The translations under genes were made by a program, and so were the position numbers. From an uncultured Muribaculaceae bacterium (GTDB lineage Bacteria > Bacteroidota > Bacteroidia > Bacteroidales > Muribaculaceae), in the NCBI GenBank assembly GCA_947632485.1, contig CANRPJ010000003.1:62001-126000 (forward strand): a DNA stretch of 64,000 nt, given 5' to 3'. Below, in pieces: positions 17,038 to 27,519 of the stretch (the stretch's first letter is position 1; each line of letters begins with the position of its first letter). The notes beneath the pieces were generated by a model. That model made no database searches and was not told the DNA's origin. It saw only the letters and a program-made list of their open reading frames with translations.

Positions 17038-17466
17038 ATGAGTAGGTTTCACAGCATAGCCCGCCGAATTCCGGCCTGGCTACCCACAGTAATCGCCGTG
17101 GGTCTGCTGCTATGGCTCACTCTGGCCGGGAAACCTCTGGGTGATACCGAAGTGCACCTCTTCCCCGGAGCCGACAAGGTGGCGCATATCCTGATGTTTG
17201 GCGGCACGGCTGTAGCGATTCTCTTCGACTGTCAGAAACACCGCGGTTGGCGCCCGCTGCGCTGGCCGGTGCTGATAGCCGTGGCTGCGATAGTTTCAAT
17301 CGGAGGCGTAGCCATTGAGTTTGCACAGGAAGCGATGGGCGACGGACGGTCATTCGAGAAGGCAGATATGGCAGCTGATACTTTCGGCGCCTTCGCGGCT
17401 GCGCTTCTCTGGATCGTATTTCAGAAATATTGGTCGATTAAATCTCACAAAGATGGCGGAAACTGA
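17038..17466 (+). CDS. VanZ-like family membrane protein
   Basis: 142 residues from the ATG at 17038. Four predicted membrane segments and the VanZ hallmark: LFPGADKVAHILMFGGTAV (polar DK..H in the second helix region) and AIEFAQEAMGDGRSFEKADMAADTFGA near the end. Biochemical function is not known for most members; the name comes from a teicoplanin-resistance accessory protein. Its end overlaps the tamB start by 14 bp, so it is the first gene of a three-gene envelope operon. Confidence 0.85.
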   Translation: MSRFHSIARRIPAWLPTVIAVGLLLWLTLAGKPLGDTEVHLFPGADKVAHILMFGGTAVAILFDCQKHRGWRPLRWPVLIAVAAIVSIGGVAIEFAQEAMGDGRSFEKADMAADTFGAFAAALLWIVFQKYWSIKSHKDGGN

Positions 17467-20400
17467 AACAGCTACCCCAACTCCCCGCGAGCCTGAGAAA
17501 ATGAGGCGCAGAGGGCCGAAGTGGCTAAGAGTGATGCTTAAAATCCTGATGTGGCTGCTTATAGCCATAATAGTGCTACCCTTCACGCTCTATATCCCGC
17601 CGGTGCAGAAATGGGTAGTAGGAGTAGCCTGCGGCATCGTGAAGAAGTCGACGGGCATGGAGGTGAGCATCGACCGCTTCAGCCTGAAATTTCCCCTTGA
17701 CCTCGACCTGCAGGGACTGACAGTGCTCGACCAGCATGCCGACACGATGGTTTCAGCGCGCGAGGCCATAGTAGGAGTGAAGGCTATGCCGCTGCTGAAA
17801 CTCGACCTCCAGATAAAGCAACTGAAGCTTCTCGACGGCTATTACCGAATGGTCTCTCCCGACTCATCGATGGTGCTCGCCCTGAGAGCCGGAGAGATGA
17901 ATGCCGACAACAAGAGCAGCATCAATCTGAAAGCAAGCGAAATTAATCTGCATAAGGCTGATATAACCGATGGCTCGCTATCGCTCTATATGGACGTGTG
18001 GCGCCAGAAACCACAGCCCGTCGATACCACCTCGACACCATTTCTTATCAACATAGATGAGGTGAAACTCAAGCGATTCCGCTTCGCCATGTCGATGCTT
18101 CCCACAATCGACACGCTTACGGTTGATCTGACAGAAGGCGTTCTTGACAAGGGTACAGTAGATCTTCGCACCAACCAGATTCATATAGGCTCTTTCACTG
18201 CATCGAAAGGCGATGCGCAATATATCACCCCGACGCCCGAATATATTGCCGCCCACCCGATACCGACGGCAATTGAAGATGAGACCTTGGCACCTTTCAC
18301 TATAAAAGCTGACTCACTGATTCTTAACGATTTCAACGGTCTTTATGCACTTAAAGGGGCAGAGCCTCTGCCAGGCTTCGATCCTTCGTATATAAGCGTG
18401 GGAGGAATAGGTATGACCATCAAGGATTTCTATAACCAGGCTACCCTCGTAAAGCTGCCCATCACTCGCCTCGAGGGCCTCGAGCGGAGCGGACTCCATA
18501 TCCTGAGCGGTTCCGGACTGGTGCAGGTAGATTCCGTAGGCCTTACCCTCAAAGATCTGGCTGCCGCCACTACCGCGTCGGCACTTCATGCCTCCGCCTC
18601 AGTGCCCTTCGCGCTTATGGAGCTCAATCCGGAGGCACAGATGAGTGTGGAGGCGTCGGGATCGCTCGGACTGGCCGATATCGATGCATTTGCCCCCGCC
18701 GCAGCAGCTTTCACAAAGTATCTGCCCAACCGCCCGGTCGAAGTGGAGCTTGATGCCAACGGTTCGCTGTCACGCCTCGAGATCGCTTCACTCAAGGCTG
18801 AGATGGACTATGTGTTCGCTCTCTCCGCAGAGGGAGAACTCGGCAATCCTCTCGATATCAACAAGCTTACAGCCGACATCGATTTCATCGGCTCGCTTTC
18901 CGACCCGGCAGCCGCAAGCGCCTTTATCAATACGAAGGGGATACACATGCCCACCTTCACCCTCGATGGCCACGCTACCGCCGACCACATGAATTTCGGC
19001 GCCAACTTCAAGCTTCGCACCTCGGCAGGCAATCTCGTGGCAAAAGGTAATGTAGGAATGAATTCCGAGCGTTATCACCTTGATCTTAACGCCAGCAACC
19101 TCGACCCCTCGCGCATCATGCCAGATCTGGGGGTTGGCCCCCTGACCGCCACGGTGAAAGCTACAGGAGCGGGATTCAACCCCTCGAAACATGGAGCTCA
19201 CACGGAGGCTGAAATCGATTTGAAGGAGATAGTGTATTCAGGGCATACCTACCGCGACATTAAGGCTACGGCTACACTCGGCGAGGGAGATTTCACTGTT
19301 CAGCTCACCTCTCCTGACCAAAACGCGAACCTGGCGGTTGATGTGAAGGGTCATCTGGAGCCGGACCTATACACGTTTGACGCCAAAGCCAACGTGTATC
19401 GTCTCGACCTTCAGGCTCTCGGACTCTCACCGACAATGAACTCCGGGTCGCTTCAGTTCGTAGCTAAAGGCACGGCGAGCCCCGACAAATGGCTATATGA
19501 TATTGATGCCGACATTGCCCGTCTTGACTGGGATCTCCCCGACATGCCAATTCATCTCTCGGAGGGAGTGAAGGCATCGCTGAAAGCTCAGGCCGAAGAT
19601 GTAGTCTGCACGCTGCGTTCGCGCGGAGCTGAGATGGCTTTCACGAGTCCGGTAAATCTCGGCAAGATTGTAGAAGGTTTCTCTTTGGCCGCGGCCGAAG
19701 CTCAGAAAGAGCTTGAGCATAAGCGCATAGATTTCAAGGAAATCCAGCATGCGCTTCCGGTATTTGCGCTTTCTTTCGGCGCCTCAGGAAATGGGATTCT
19801 GTCGCAGTTTCTCACTCCTTCCGATATGGGAATCGATACTATCTACGGACGACTCACCAACGACTCACTGCTCCGGACGAGTATTGCGGCCTACGAGTTC
19901 CGTACCGGTCAGATGAGATTCGACACCATCAACTTCAATGCGGTGCAGCGCGATTCACTGCTTGATTATAGCGCCCATATCGGCAACCGGCCTCCCAATA
20001 TGCCGGAATTTGCACGGATCAACGCTGTGGGACATATTGGCGGCGACCGCGCCTCAATCTATCTCAACCAGCAGAATTCCAAAGGCAAGACCGGTTATAG
20101 GCTCGGTCTCACCGCCTCGTATGTGGATTCGACCTTGTCAGTCCATTTTACTCCTCTAAAGGCTATGATAGCCTATCTGCCCTGGAAATTCAATCTTGAC
20201 AACTACGTATCACTCCACTCTGACGGGCGCATTGAGGCCAATGTGGAGGGCAGAAGCGCGGAAAGCGGAATCCTGCTGCGCACCACACCCGATTCGCTGG
20301 GACGAAACACTCTTCATGTGAACCTCGACAACATCAAGATTCAGGATTTCCTGAGTCTGAATATGTTTGCTCCTCCCATAAAGGGTTCTCTCAACTCCGA

Positions 20401-22327
20401 TCTCAATGTGCGCTATCTTCCTGACCGTAAAGTACTGATCGGATCGGGAGACATCAGTCTGCGTGACCTCTTCTATGAGCGTCAGAGGGTAGGTACGTTC
20501 GACCTCAACTTCAAGGCCGGAATGAATGCCAACGGATCGACAGGCGCACGCATAGGCCTGAATATCGACGGCAAGGAATCGCTCGTGCTGCGTGGAGCCG
20601 TGCGCTCCGATAGCCTTGCGGCAGCGCGGAACCTCTCCCCTCTGCAGCTGCAACTGGAGCTCAAGAAATTCCCTCTGGCAATCGCCAACGCTTTCATCGG
20701 TAAAGATGTGGCTTCGCTTTCGGGAGCGCTAAACGGAAAGATGGCACTCACGGGATCTATGACTGAGCCTCGCCTGAACGGTGCTATCGCCTGCGATTCG
20801 GTCAACGTAAATGTGGCAATGCTCGGATCCTCGCTGAGATTCGACCGCGACTCCATAACGATGGCTGATAATGTCTTGAAATTTGAGAATTTCAAAATCT
20901 GGGGAGTCAATACCAATCCGCTTACTATCACGGGCGGTGTAGATGCCTCTCACCTTACCGATGTGAAAATCGATGTCGGAATCAGGGGGCGCAACTTCCA
21001 GCTGATCGGCAACAACAAGAAAGCACGCAGCGATATCTACGGAAAGCTCTTCCTCGACCTCGACGCAACAGCTAAAGGCACCATGACCCGCCTCGACGCA
21101 AACGCCCGGCTGCGCATTCTGAATACGACCGACGTATTCTATAATCTCGGCACCGATGAGGCTACCCTGACGCGCCAGAACTCGGGCGATGTGGTGAAAT
21201 TCGTAAACTTCAACGACACCACCAAAGTGCTCGAGGCCGATACTATCCAGCAGAGCTCGCTCGCTATGCGTATCACCGCCGGACTGACAATCGATCCCGG
21301 CACGCAGGCCACTGTGAATCTCTCCACCAACGGGACCGACAAGGTGCAGATCACACCGTCGGGAACGCTCAACTATTTCCAGAATTATATGGGCGATATG
21401 CGCCTTACCGGAACGCTGCAGCTCGGCAACGGTTTTGCCCGCTATAATGTGCCGGTAATGGGTGAGAAGATGTTTACCTTCGATCCGTCGTCGAGCGTAA
21501 CCTGGAGCGGCGACCTGCTCAACCCGAACCTCAATATAAAGGCGACCGACGAGATAAAGGCCTCGGTAAGCACTAACGGAGGCAATTCGCGAATGGTCGA
21601 TTTCCTCGTGACCCTCTCCGTGGGCCACAACCTGGAGCGCCCGGATGTGCTCTTCGATCTGACTACCAACGATGATATTACCATCCAGAACGAATTGCGG
21701 TCAATGAGCGCTGACCAGAGAAGCACACAAGCCATGAATATGCTTCTCTACGGCCAATACACCGGCCCCGGATCGAAAGGTTCGGCTGCAATCATGGGCA
21801 ATCCGCTCTACGGATTCCTGGAGTCGCAGCTTAACACCTGGGCTGCCAACAATATCCGCGGAGTCGACCTTAGCTTCGGCATCGATCAGTACAACAATAA
21901 TACCGACGGCCGCAGCTCTACCTCCACGAGCTATAGCTATAAGGTATCGAAATCGCTCTTCAGCAATAAGTTTAAGATCATAGTGGGCGGTAACTACAGC
22001 ACAGATGCCGATGCCGATGAGAATTTCTCACAAAATCTCATCAACGACATCTCTTTCGAATATACGCTGAGGCAGACCAACAGCCTTTCGATGTTCCTGC
22101 GTCTCTTCAGGCATACGGGCTATGAGAGCATTCTCGAGGGCGAAGTGACGGAGACGGGTATCGCCTTCGTGATGCGCCGCCACATTGAGAATCTGCGGCG
22201 TCTGTTCCATATCCGCTTCACACGACATCGCACCGCAAAACCGGAAGAGGTGCCCACGCGCGCACTGCCTACCGACTCTACAACAACCACGACCCAAATC
22301 CCTACCGACAGCATACCTGCAAAATGA
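17453..22327 (+). CDS. tamB: TamB-family inner-membrane/periplasmic AsmA-like protein
   Basis: 1624 residues from the ATG at 17453; this start overlaps the upstream gene by 14 bp and places a single membrane anchor near the N-terminus (about 28-50), as in TamB. An AsmA-like N-terminal segment (IVKKSTGMEVSIDRFSLKFP) is followed by more than a thousand residues of short beta-strand repeats that should form a hydrophobic groove between the membranes. The C-terminal DUF490 region (GTLQLGNGFARYNVPVMG, then SGDLLNPNLNIKA) is clear. TamB-type proteins are involved in lipid transport between membranes and in outer-membrane protein assembly. The next gene, overlapping by 4 bp, encodes its outer-membrane partner. 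Confidence 0.93.
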   Translation: MAETETATPTPREPEKMRRRGPKWLRVMLKILMWLLIAIIVLPFTLYIPPVQKWVVGVACGIVKKSTGMEVSIDRFSLKFPLDLDLQGLTVLDQHADTMVSAREAIVGVKAMPLLKLDLQIKQLKLLDGYYRMVSPDSSMVLALRAGEMNADNKSSINLKASEINLHKADITDGSLSLYMDVWRQKPQPVDTTSTPFLINIDEVKLKRFRFAMSMLPTIDTLTVDLTEGVLDKGTVDLRTNQIHIGSFTASKGDAQYITPTPEYIAAHPIPTAIEDETLAPFTIKADSLILNDFNGLYALKGAEPLPGFDPSYISVGGIGMTIKDFYNQATLVKLPITRLEGLERSGLHILSGSGLVQVDSVGLTLKDLAAATTASALHASASVPFALMELNPEAQMSVEASGSLGLADIDAFAPAAAAFTKYLPNRPVEVELDANGSLSRLEIASLKAEMDYVFALSAEGELGNPLDINKLTADIDFIGSLSDPAAASAFINTKGIHMPTFTLDGHATADHMNFGANFKLRTSAGNLVAKGNVGMNSERYHLDLNASNLDPSRIMPDLGVGPLTATVKATGAGFNPSKHGAHTEAEIDLKEIVYSGHTYRDIKATATLGEGDFTVQLTSPDQNANLAVDVKGHLEPDLYTFDAKANVYRLDLQALGLSPTMNSGSLQFVAKGTASPDKWLYDIDADIARLDWDLPDMPIHLSEGVKASLKAQAEDVVCTLRSRGAEMAFTSPVNLGKIVEGFSLAAAEAQKELEHKRIDFKEIQHALPVFALSFGASGNGILSQFLTPSDMGIDTIYGRLTNDSLLRTSIAAYEFRTGQMRFDTINFNAVQRDSLLDYSAHIGNRPPNMPEFARINAVGHIGGDRASIYLNQQNSKGKTGYRLGLTASYVDSTLSVHFTPLKAMIAYLPWKFNLDNYVSLHSDGRIEANVEGRSAESGILLRTTPDSLGRNTLHVNLDNIKIQDFLSLNMFAPPIKGSLNSDLNVRYLPDRKVLIGSGDISLRDLFYERQRVGTFDLNFKAGMNANGSTGARIGLNIDGKESLVLRGAVRSDSLAAARNLSPLQLQLELKKFPLAIANAFIGKDVASLSGALNGKMALTGSMTEPRLNGAIACDSVNVNVAMLGSSLRFDRDSITMADNVLKFENFKIWGVNTNPLTITGGVDASHLTDVKIDVGIRGRNFQLIGNNKKARSDIYGKLFLDLDATAKGTMTRLDANARLRILNTTDVFYNLGTDEATLTRQNSGDVVKFVNFNDTTKVLEADTIQQSSLAMRITAGLTIDPGTQATVNLSTNGTDKVQITPSGTLNYFQNYMGDMRLTGTLQLGNGFARYNVPVMGEKMFTFDPSSSVTWSGDLLNPNLNIKATDEIKASVSTNGGNSRMVDFLVTLSVGHNLERPDVLFDLTTNDDITIQNELRSMSADQRSTQAMNMLLYGQYTGPGSKGSAAIMGNPLYGFLESQLNTWAANNIRGVDLSFGIDQYNNNTDGRSSTSTSYSYKVSKSLFSNKFKIIVGGNYSTDADADENFSQNLINDISFEYTLRQTNSLSMFLRLFRHTGYESILEGEVTETGIAFVMRRHIENLRRLFHIRFTRHRTAKPEEVPTRALPTDSTTTTTQIPTDSIPAK

Positions 22328-24645
22328 GAACAGCCAAAGCATTCCGAATACTCCCGGCCTTGCTGGCGCTCCTTATAGCTGCCGCCTGCAGCACTACCAA
22401 ACGCCTGGCCGACGATGAAACGCTCTATACCGGAGTGAAGCGTCTCAACATCACCCCCTTTGAGAAAGAGAAGCTACCGGAGGCGATGGTGGGCGATGTG
22501 AAAACGGCTATCAATGTGAAACCTAACAATCCTATGCCGTTTCTCTCTCCCTACAAGCGCACGCCCTTCCCTATCGGACTTTGGGTCTACAATAACTGGA
22601 ACGATTCGGCCAAAGGTCTGAAAGGCTGGCTTTATGATCGCCTCGTGGCGCAACCGGTGCTAATATCTGATGTGAGACCGGAAATGCGCACCAAGATGAT
22701 CGAACAGATTCTTGACGACAACGGATATTTCGGTTCCTCAGCCAACTATGAGCTGATCTACAACAAGAAGAATCCGAAAATGGCGCAGATCACGTATAAT
22801 GTCGACGTATCGAAACCCTACATGATCGACAGTGTGATCCTGCTCAATAAACCGGAATCGCCTCTCGCCCGGGCTATCGACTCGCTGGCAAAGAGAAGTG
22901 ACTATCTGAAAGTAGGAGAGAGATTTTCCGTCGACTCTCTTTCTGCCACTCGCATCAGAATTGCCAATAGCCTGCGCAACCGCGGCTACTATTATTTCCG
23001 GCCTGAATACATTGAGTTTCTCGCCGATAGTCTTATCACCCCCGGGTCGATAGCCATTAAACTGGTAAAGGCCGCCAATGTGCCTGATCTGGCGCTTCGC
23101 AAATACCGCGTGGGCAAGGTCACTACTGTGATTGAAAGAGAAGACCGCAACCACCCGGGCACTCCGGATACCCTTCTTACCAATCGCGGCGATCTGGTGG
23201 TGATGGAGCCTTCTCACCTGCGCCGAAATCTGATTCCGGGCTGCATCACTTTCCGGGAAGGAAGAGTGTTCAGCGTTCGCGATATGGACCGCACGCAAAC
23301 CCGACTCTCCCGACTCGGCATTTTCGGAGACATTCAGATCCAGCCTTACCCGCAAGACACATCTGCCAAAGCGGAACCTCTCCTCAATGTGTTTATCACC
23401 TGCCGGTTTGAGAAGCCTATCGAGGCGCGTCTCGAGGTGAACGCCTCATCAAAATCCAACTCCTACATCGGCCCGGGACTCCTCTTCGGTATCACTCACA
23501 ATAATATTTTCGGAGGAGCGGAAAAGCTTTCAGTGCAGCTCAATGCCAACTACGAATGGCAGACCGGTCGCGGCCGCTCATCAGTGTTCAACAGCTATGA
23601 GTTCGGTATCACCGCCTCACTGGCCTTCCCGCGGCTCCTCGCACCGAGATTCATACCCCGCACCCATCGTGACCTCAACTGGACGCGCATATCCCTCAAC
23701 GCCGATATTCTCAACCGGCCCCACTATTTCAAGATAGCGCAGTTTAACACCGCTTTCACTTACGAATGGCGGGCTACGCGCCACACCCTCCATCAGCTCA
23801 CGCCCTTCAAGCTCGTCTACACCAAGCTGATGTCGACCACTCCGGAATTCGATGCCATTATGGCCTCAAACCCGGCGGTTGCCCTGAGCTTCATGAGCCA
23901 GTTTATTCCGCAGATAAACTATACATATACCCTCGACAAATTTCTTGAACGCGAGCGTATAAATGGCATAAACCTCCAGGTGAGCCTTACGGAGGCAGGC
24001 AATATCTTCGATGGTATATGGGCACTCTGCGGAGTGAAGGGCCAGAAAAAACTCTTCGGAACCCCATTCTCGCAGTTTATAAAGGGGCAGGTACAGTTCA
24101 TCTATAACCGTAGGCTGATTCCGAGTCTTGACCACTGGATAGTTTCCCGCGCGCTGATCGGAGCCGAACATGCCTACGGCAACTCTACCGCTGTGCCTTA
24201 TGTGGATCAGTTCTACATCGGCGGTGCCAACTCTATCCGCGCCTTCACCGTGCGCTCGCTCGGCCCTGGCAGCTATCATGCACCCCGCAATGAGAGTGAT
24301 GGGTATTTCGACCAGACTGGTACATTCAAACTGGAGCTCAACACCGAATATCGCTTCCCGATCGCGGGAATACTCCATGGAGCCGCATTCCTTGATGCCG
24401 GCAATGTATGGCTGCTTAAAAACGATCCTCAGCGTCCGGGTGGCAAACTGGCTGCGAAATCTTTCCTCCGCGACATAGCACTCGGCACCGGAGTGGGTCT
24501 GCGAGTGGATATGGGTATGCTCGTGATCCGCGGTGACCTTGGCTATGGCCTGCACGCACCCTATGCCGATTACTCCCGACATTATTTCAATATAGGCTTC
24601 AAGAATGCCTTCGCATTCCATCTGGCAATCGGATACCCATTCTAA
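22324..24645 (+). CDS. tamL: TamL: BamA/TamA-family outer-membrane lipoprotein
   Basis: 773 residues, with a lipoprotein signal (LLALLIAAACSTTKRLADDETLY, lipid-attached Cys about residue 21), POTRA-like domains (about 110-370) and a C-terminal 16-strand Omp85 barrel. The barrel has the family's signature elements: QFYIGGANSIRAFTVRSLGPG (lid-lock-like xRGF/Y variant, about 637) and a final aromatic strand ending GYPF. Bacteroidetes carry this lipidated TamA variant, called TamL. The ATG overlaps the tamB stop (ATGA), so TamB and TamL are translationally coupled. Confidence 0.92.
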   Translation: MRTAKAFRILPALLALLIAAACSTTKRLADDETLYTGVKRLNITPFEKEKLPEAMVGDVKTAINVKPNNPMPFLSPYKRTPFPIGLWVYNNWNDSAKGLKGWLYDRLVAQPVLISDVRPEMRTKMIEQILDDNGYFGSSANYELIYNKKNPKMAQITYNVDVSKPYMIDSVILLNKPESPLARAIDSLAKRSDYLKVGERFSVDSLSATRIRIANSLRNRGYYYFRPEYIEFLADSLITPGSIAIKLVKAANVPDLALRKYRVGKVTTVIEREDRNHPGTPDTLLTNRGDLVVMEPSHLRRNLIPGCITFREGRVFSVRDMDRTQTRLSRLGIFGDIQIQPYPQDTSAKAEPLLNVFITCRFEKPIEARLEVNASSKSNSYIGPGLLFGITHNNIFGGAEKLSVQLNANYEWQTGRGRSSVFNSYEFGITASLAFPRLLAPRFIPRTHRDLNWTRISLNADILNRPHYFKIAQFNTAFTYEWRATRHTLHQLTPFKLVYTKLMSTTPEFDAIMASNPAVALSFMSQFIPQINYTYTLDKFLERERINGINLQVSLTEAGNIFDGIWALCGVKGQKKLFGTPFSQFIKGQVQFIYNRRLIPSLDHWIVSRALIGAEHAYGNSTAVPYVDQFYIGGANSIRAFTVRSLGPGSYHAPRNESDGYFDQTGTFKLELNTEYRFPIAGILHGAAFLDAGNVWLLKNDPQRPGGKLAAKSFLRDIALGTGVGLRVDMGMLVIRGDLGYGLHAPYADYSRHYFNIGFKNAFAFHLAIGYPF

Positions 24646-24714
24646 ATGCCTAATTGTAACCTTATAATATGGCGGAAGAAAACCGCTTACGATGCTTAAC
24701 TATTTTTTCTTACT

Positions 24715-26730
24715 ATGCGAAAAGTCAATCGACCTATGGCAACGCTGCTTCTGACCGGCGCCGCCTTGGCTGCCGGCGCGCAAAGCCATTTCGACGACAG
24801 GTTCCTGAGCTATCCGACCTACAATGGGTCGGATCTGGAGCTTGCTGTCACGCCGGAAGCCACCAGATTCCGTCTATGGTCGCCCAAAGCGGAAGCCGTG
24901 CGCCTCAATCTCTACAATGAAGGCACAGGAGGCCGACCCTATAAGACTGTAGAGATGAAAGCCGACCGAAGCAACGGCACATGGACAGCAGAACTTCCGG
25001 GCGCACTCTACGGAAAATTCTATACGTTTGAGGTGAATCACGACGGCCGCTGGCTCGCTGAGACGCCCGGAGTATGGGCTAAGGCTGTAGGACTCAACGG
25101 GCAGCGTGCAGCTATCATCAATATGGCCGAAACTGACCCTGAGGGCTGGAATGAAGACCGTGGACCAGCAGTGAAAAGCTTCAATGACGTGATAGTCTAC
25201 GAGATGCACATGCGCGACATGACCATGCACCCTACCGCAGGAGCCGAACATAAAGGAAAGTTTCTGGGGGTTGCCGAAAGCGGCACCAAAAACTCTGCGG
25301 GAGAAGCAACCGGCATAGACAATATAAAAGAGCTGGGAGCCACCCATGTGCATATACTCCCCTCTTATGACTATAATTCGGTAGATGAAAGCCACCCTGA
25401 GCTGAACCAATATAACTGGGGCTACGATCCTCTTAACTACAACGCTCCCGAAGGCAGCTACTCAACCGATGCCTCAAAGCCTGAGGTCAGGGTAAATGAG
25501 ATGAAGCAGATGATCAAGGCGCTCCACGATGCCGGAATAGGAGTGGTGATGGACGTGGTATACAACCACACGGCTTCCAATGATGATTCCAACTTCGAAC
25601 TTACCGCTCCCGGCTACTATCATCGCCACCGTGAAGACGGAAGCTATTCCGACGCCTCCGCCTGCGGTAATGAAACGGCCTCCGACCGCCAGCAGATGCG
25701 CGACTATATCATAAACTCCGTGAAATTCTGGGCTGATGAGTACCATATAGATGGCTTCCGCTTCGACCTCATGGCTATTCACGATACGGAGACGATGAAT
25801 CAAGTGGCAGCCGAGTTGAAGAAAATTCGTCCCGACATCTTCGTATATGGCGAAGGCTGGACCGCCGGAGACTCCCCTCTTGCGCCTGAGCGCCGGGCTC
25901 TTAAAGAGAATGTAGCGAAGATGGAAGGAGTGGCCGTATTCTCCGACGACATCCGCGACGCCATAAAAGGTCATTATTCCAACGAAGAGGCTCCCGGATT
26001 TGTGCAGGGTGCACCAGGCCAGGAAGAGACCGTGAAAATCGGTATCGTGGGCGCCACGGCTCACCCGCAGGTGGACTATTCGAAAGGCAATAACTCCAAA
26101 TTCGCCTACGCCAGCTCGCCGCAGCAGGTGGTAAACTACGTGTCATGCCACGATGACCTGACTCTGACCGACAAACTGCGTAAATCCATGCCCGAGGCCA
26201 CTGACGCAGAGCGAAAGAGAGCCGCACGCCTCGCCCAGACTATCGTATTTACCTCGCAAGGCACTCCCTTCATGTTTGCCGGCGAAGAGATCTGGCGCGA
26301 CAAGAAAGGTGTGCATAACTCCTACAAAAGTCCCGACTCTATCAACGCTATCGACTGGGATCTGAAAACAGCTCACCATGACCAGTTCGACTACTACCGC
26401 GAGCTTATAAAACTGCGCAAGGAGCATCCAGCGTTCCGCATGAATTCAGCTGAACAGGTGGCTCGCCATCTAAAATTTGATGACCTTGATACTGAAAAGA
26501 CGCCGAACCTGGTTTCCTACTCACTGGTCGATAACGCAAATGGTGATACCTGGAAAGAAATAAAGCTGATCTTCAACGGTGCCGATGAAGACCGTATTGT
26601 TGAGGTGCCGGAAGGCGACTGGAAAATAGTGGCCACCGACGGGAAAATAGCCGCCGACGGAAGTCTCGGTACCACCAACGGAGGAAAGATTAATGTAGCT
26701 CATCGGAGTGCCACGATTCTGGCCCGCTGA
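24715..26730 (+). CDS. pulA: type I pullulanase (GH13)
   Basis: 671 residues, with a signal peptide (to about AAGAQS, residue 23), a CBM48-like N-terminal beta domain (TRFRLWSPKAEAVRLNLY), a GH13 alpha-amylase barrel and a C-terminal beta domain. The type I pullulanase signature YNWGYDP is present, as are GH13 motifs VMDVVYNHT, GFRFDLMAIHD (nucleophile Asp), YGEGWTAG (acid Glu) and SCHDDLT (transition-state Asp). It would hydrolyse alpha-1,6 branches of pullulan, starch or glycogen, in the periplasm or at the surface. The start at 24715 follows the tamL stop by 69 bp; a separate promoter is possible. Confidence 0.94.
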   Translation: MRKVNRPMATLLLTGAALAAGAQSHFDDRFLSYPTYNGSDLELAVTPEATRFRLWSPKAEAVRLNLYNEGTGGRPYKTVEMKADRSNGTWTAELPGALYGKFYTFEVNHDGRWLAETPGVWAKAVGLNGQRAAIINMAETDPEGWNEDRGPAVKSFNDVIVYEMHMRDMTMHPTAGAEHKGKFLGVAESGTKNSAGEATGIDNIKELGATHVHILPSYDYNSVDESHPELNQYNWGYDPLNYNAPEGSYSTDASKPEVRVNEMKQMIKALHDAGIGVVMDVVYNHTASNDDSNFELTAPGYYHRHREDGSYSDASACGNETASDRQQMRDYIINSVKFWADEYHIDGFRFDLMAIHDTETMNQVAAELKKIRPDIFVYGEGWTAGDSPLAPERRALKENVAKMEGVAVFSDDIRDAIKGHYSNEEAPGFVQGAPGQEETVKIGIVGATAHPQVDYSKGNNSKFAYASSPQQVVNYVSCHDDLTLTDKLRKSMPEATDAERKRAARLAQTIVFTSQGTPFMFAGEEIWRDKKGVHNSYKSPDSINAIDWDLKTAHHDQFDYYRELIKLRKEHPAFRMNSAEQVARHLKFDDLDTEKTPNLVSYSLVDNANGDTWKEIKLIFNGADEDRIVEVPEGDWKIVATDGKIAADGSLGTTNGGKINVAHRSATILAR

Positions 26731-26761
26731 CAGAGCTCTTGCACATGCGGGGGAAATTACT

Positions 26762-26769
26762 TAATTTTG
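26762..26769 (+). promoter_or_regulatory. TAnnTTTG promoter of tRNA-Arg
   Basis: TAATTTTG ends 11 bp before the 5' end of the tRNA, the usual spacing for a Bacteroidetes -7 element. Confidence 0.65.
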
Positions 26770-26780
26770 CTCCCGCAACC

Positions 26781-26852
26781 GCTCCCATAGTTCAATGGAT
26801 AGAATAATGGATTCCGGTTCCATCGATTGGGGTTCGACTCCCCATGGGAGTA
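26781..26852 (+). tRNA. tRNA-Arg (anticodon CCG)
   Basis: Full cloverleaf of 72 bases: acceptor GCTCCCA/TGGGAGT (first pair G-U), D arm around GTTC..GAAT, anticodon stem ATGGA/TCCAT with loop TTCCGGT (anticodon CCG, reads CGG), variable loop CGATT, T arm TGGGG-TTCGACT-CCCCA. CCA is not encoded. Downstream lies a remnant island, and tRNA genes are common integration sites. Confidence 0.95.
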
Positions 26853-26878
26853 CTATACAAACAGCATTAACAACCACT

Positions 26879-26910
26879 GCACGAGTAATTTATCACCTCG
26901 TGCTTTCTTT
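26879..26910 (+). terminator. rho-independent terminator of tRNA-Arg
   Basis: GCACGAG / CTCGTGC, perfect 7-bp stem with an 11-base loop, followed by TTTCTTTT. Confidence 0.8.
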
Positions 26911-26972
26911 TCCCAATTAATTGCGAGCGCCCTGAAAATCGAGAAAGGCAGATGGGCAAGGAGGAGGTGTTC

Positions 26973-27515
26973 TTACTTTTTACGCTTTACGGTGTGTTTT
27001 ACTTTGAGCACTGCAAGATTCAGCTCTATGGTTGTCTCCGCATCTGATACGCTCATATTATCGCCTAAAAGATCAGCAAGAATTTCCCCGCTTTTCTCCA
27101 TAAGGGATTTCTGCCTCACTTTATCTGTCGTGACCCCCATATCGCTTACAGCGCGTGTAAGCTCCCGGAATTTAGCAAAGGTCTCCACTATAGCCAAAGT
27201 GGTTTGCGTAGCAACGGAACCTTTGAGAATGGTTGCAAGCATATACAATCCCTTTTCTGTAAACACTTTCACTCCTTTGGGTGAGAACTTCACGGAAGGG
27301 TTATCAAAAATTTTGATAAGCTCTGTCTTTTCATCTTTACTCAGAGTGTAGATATAGCCTTCAGGAAACTTATCGGGATTATTCTTTACCGCCTGATTGA
27401 TTTCCCGCGTTTCCACTCCATAAAGTTTAGCCACTAAGAAATCAGGAATAACTTTCTGGTTTCTGATATTTATTACAGACTTTTCAACATCAGCTATCTT
27501 TAACATTCCATTCAT
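26973..27515 (-). CDS. ORF6N domain protein
   Basis: 180 residues. The N-terminal 90 residues match the ORF6N domain (IRNQKVIPDFLVAKLYGVETREINQAV, NPDKFPEGYIYTLS, GVKVFTEKGLYMLATIL), found in phage antirepressor-like and mobile-element proteins in Bacteroidetes. The remaining part is helical and charged, ending in a Lys/Arg-rich tail (KVKHTVKRKK) that may bind nucleic acid. It starts 4 bp downstream of a truncated repressor-like gene, a common antirepressor context. It is part of a small mobile-element remnant beside the tRNA. Confidence 0.85.
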   Translation of the reverse strand: MNGMLKIADVEKSVINIRNQKVIPDFLVAKLYGVETREINQAVKNNPDKFPEGYIYTLSKDEKTELIKIFDNPSVKFSPKGVKVFTEKGLYMLATILKGSVATQTTLAIVETFAKFRELTRAVSDMGVTTDKVRQKSLMEKSGEILADLLGDNMSVSDAETTIELNLAVLKVKHTVKRKK

Positions 27516-27519
27516 ATTT

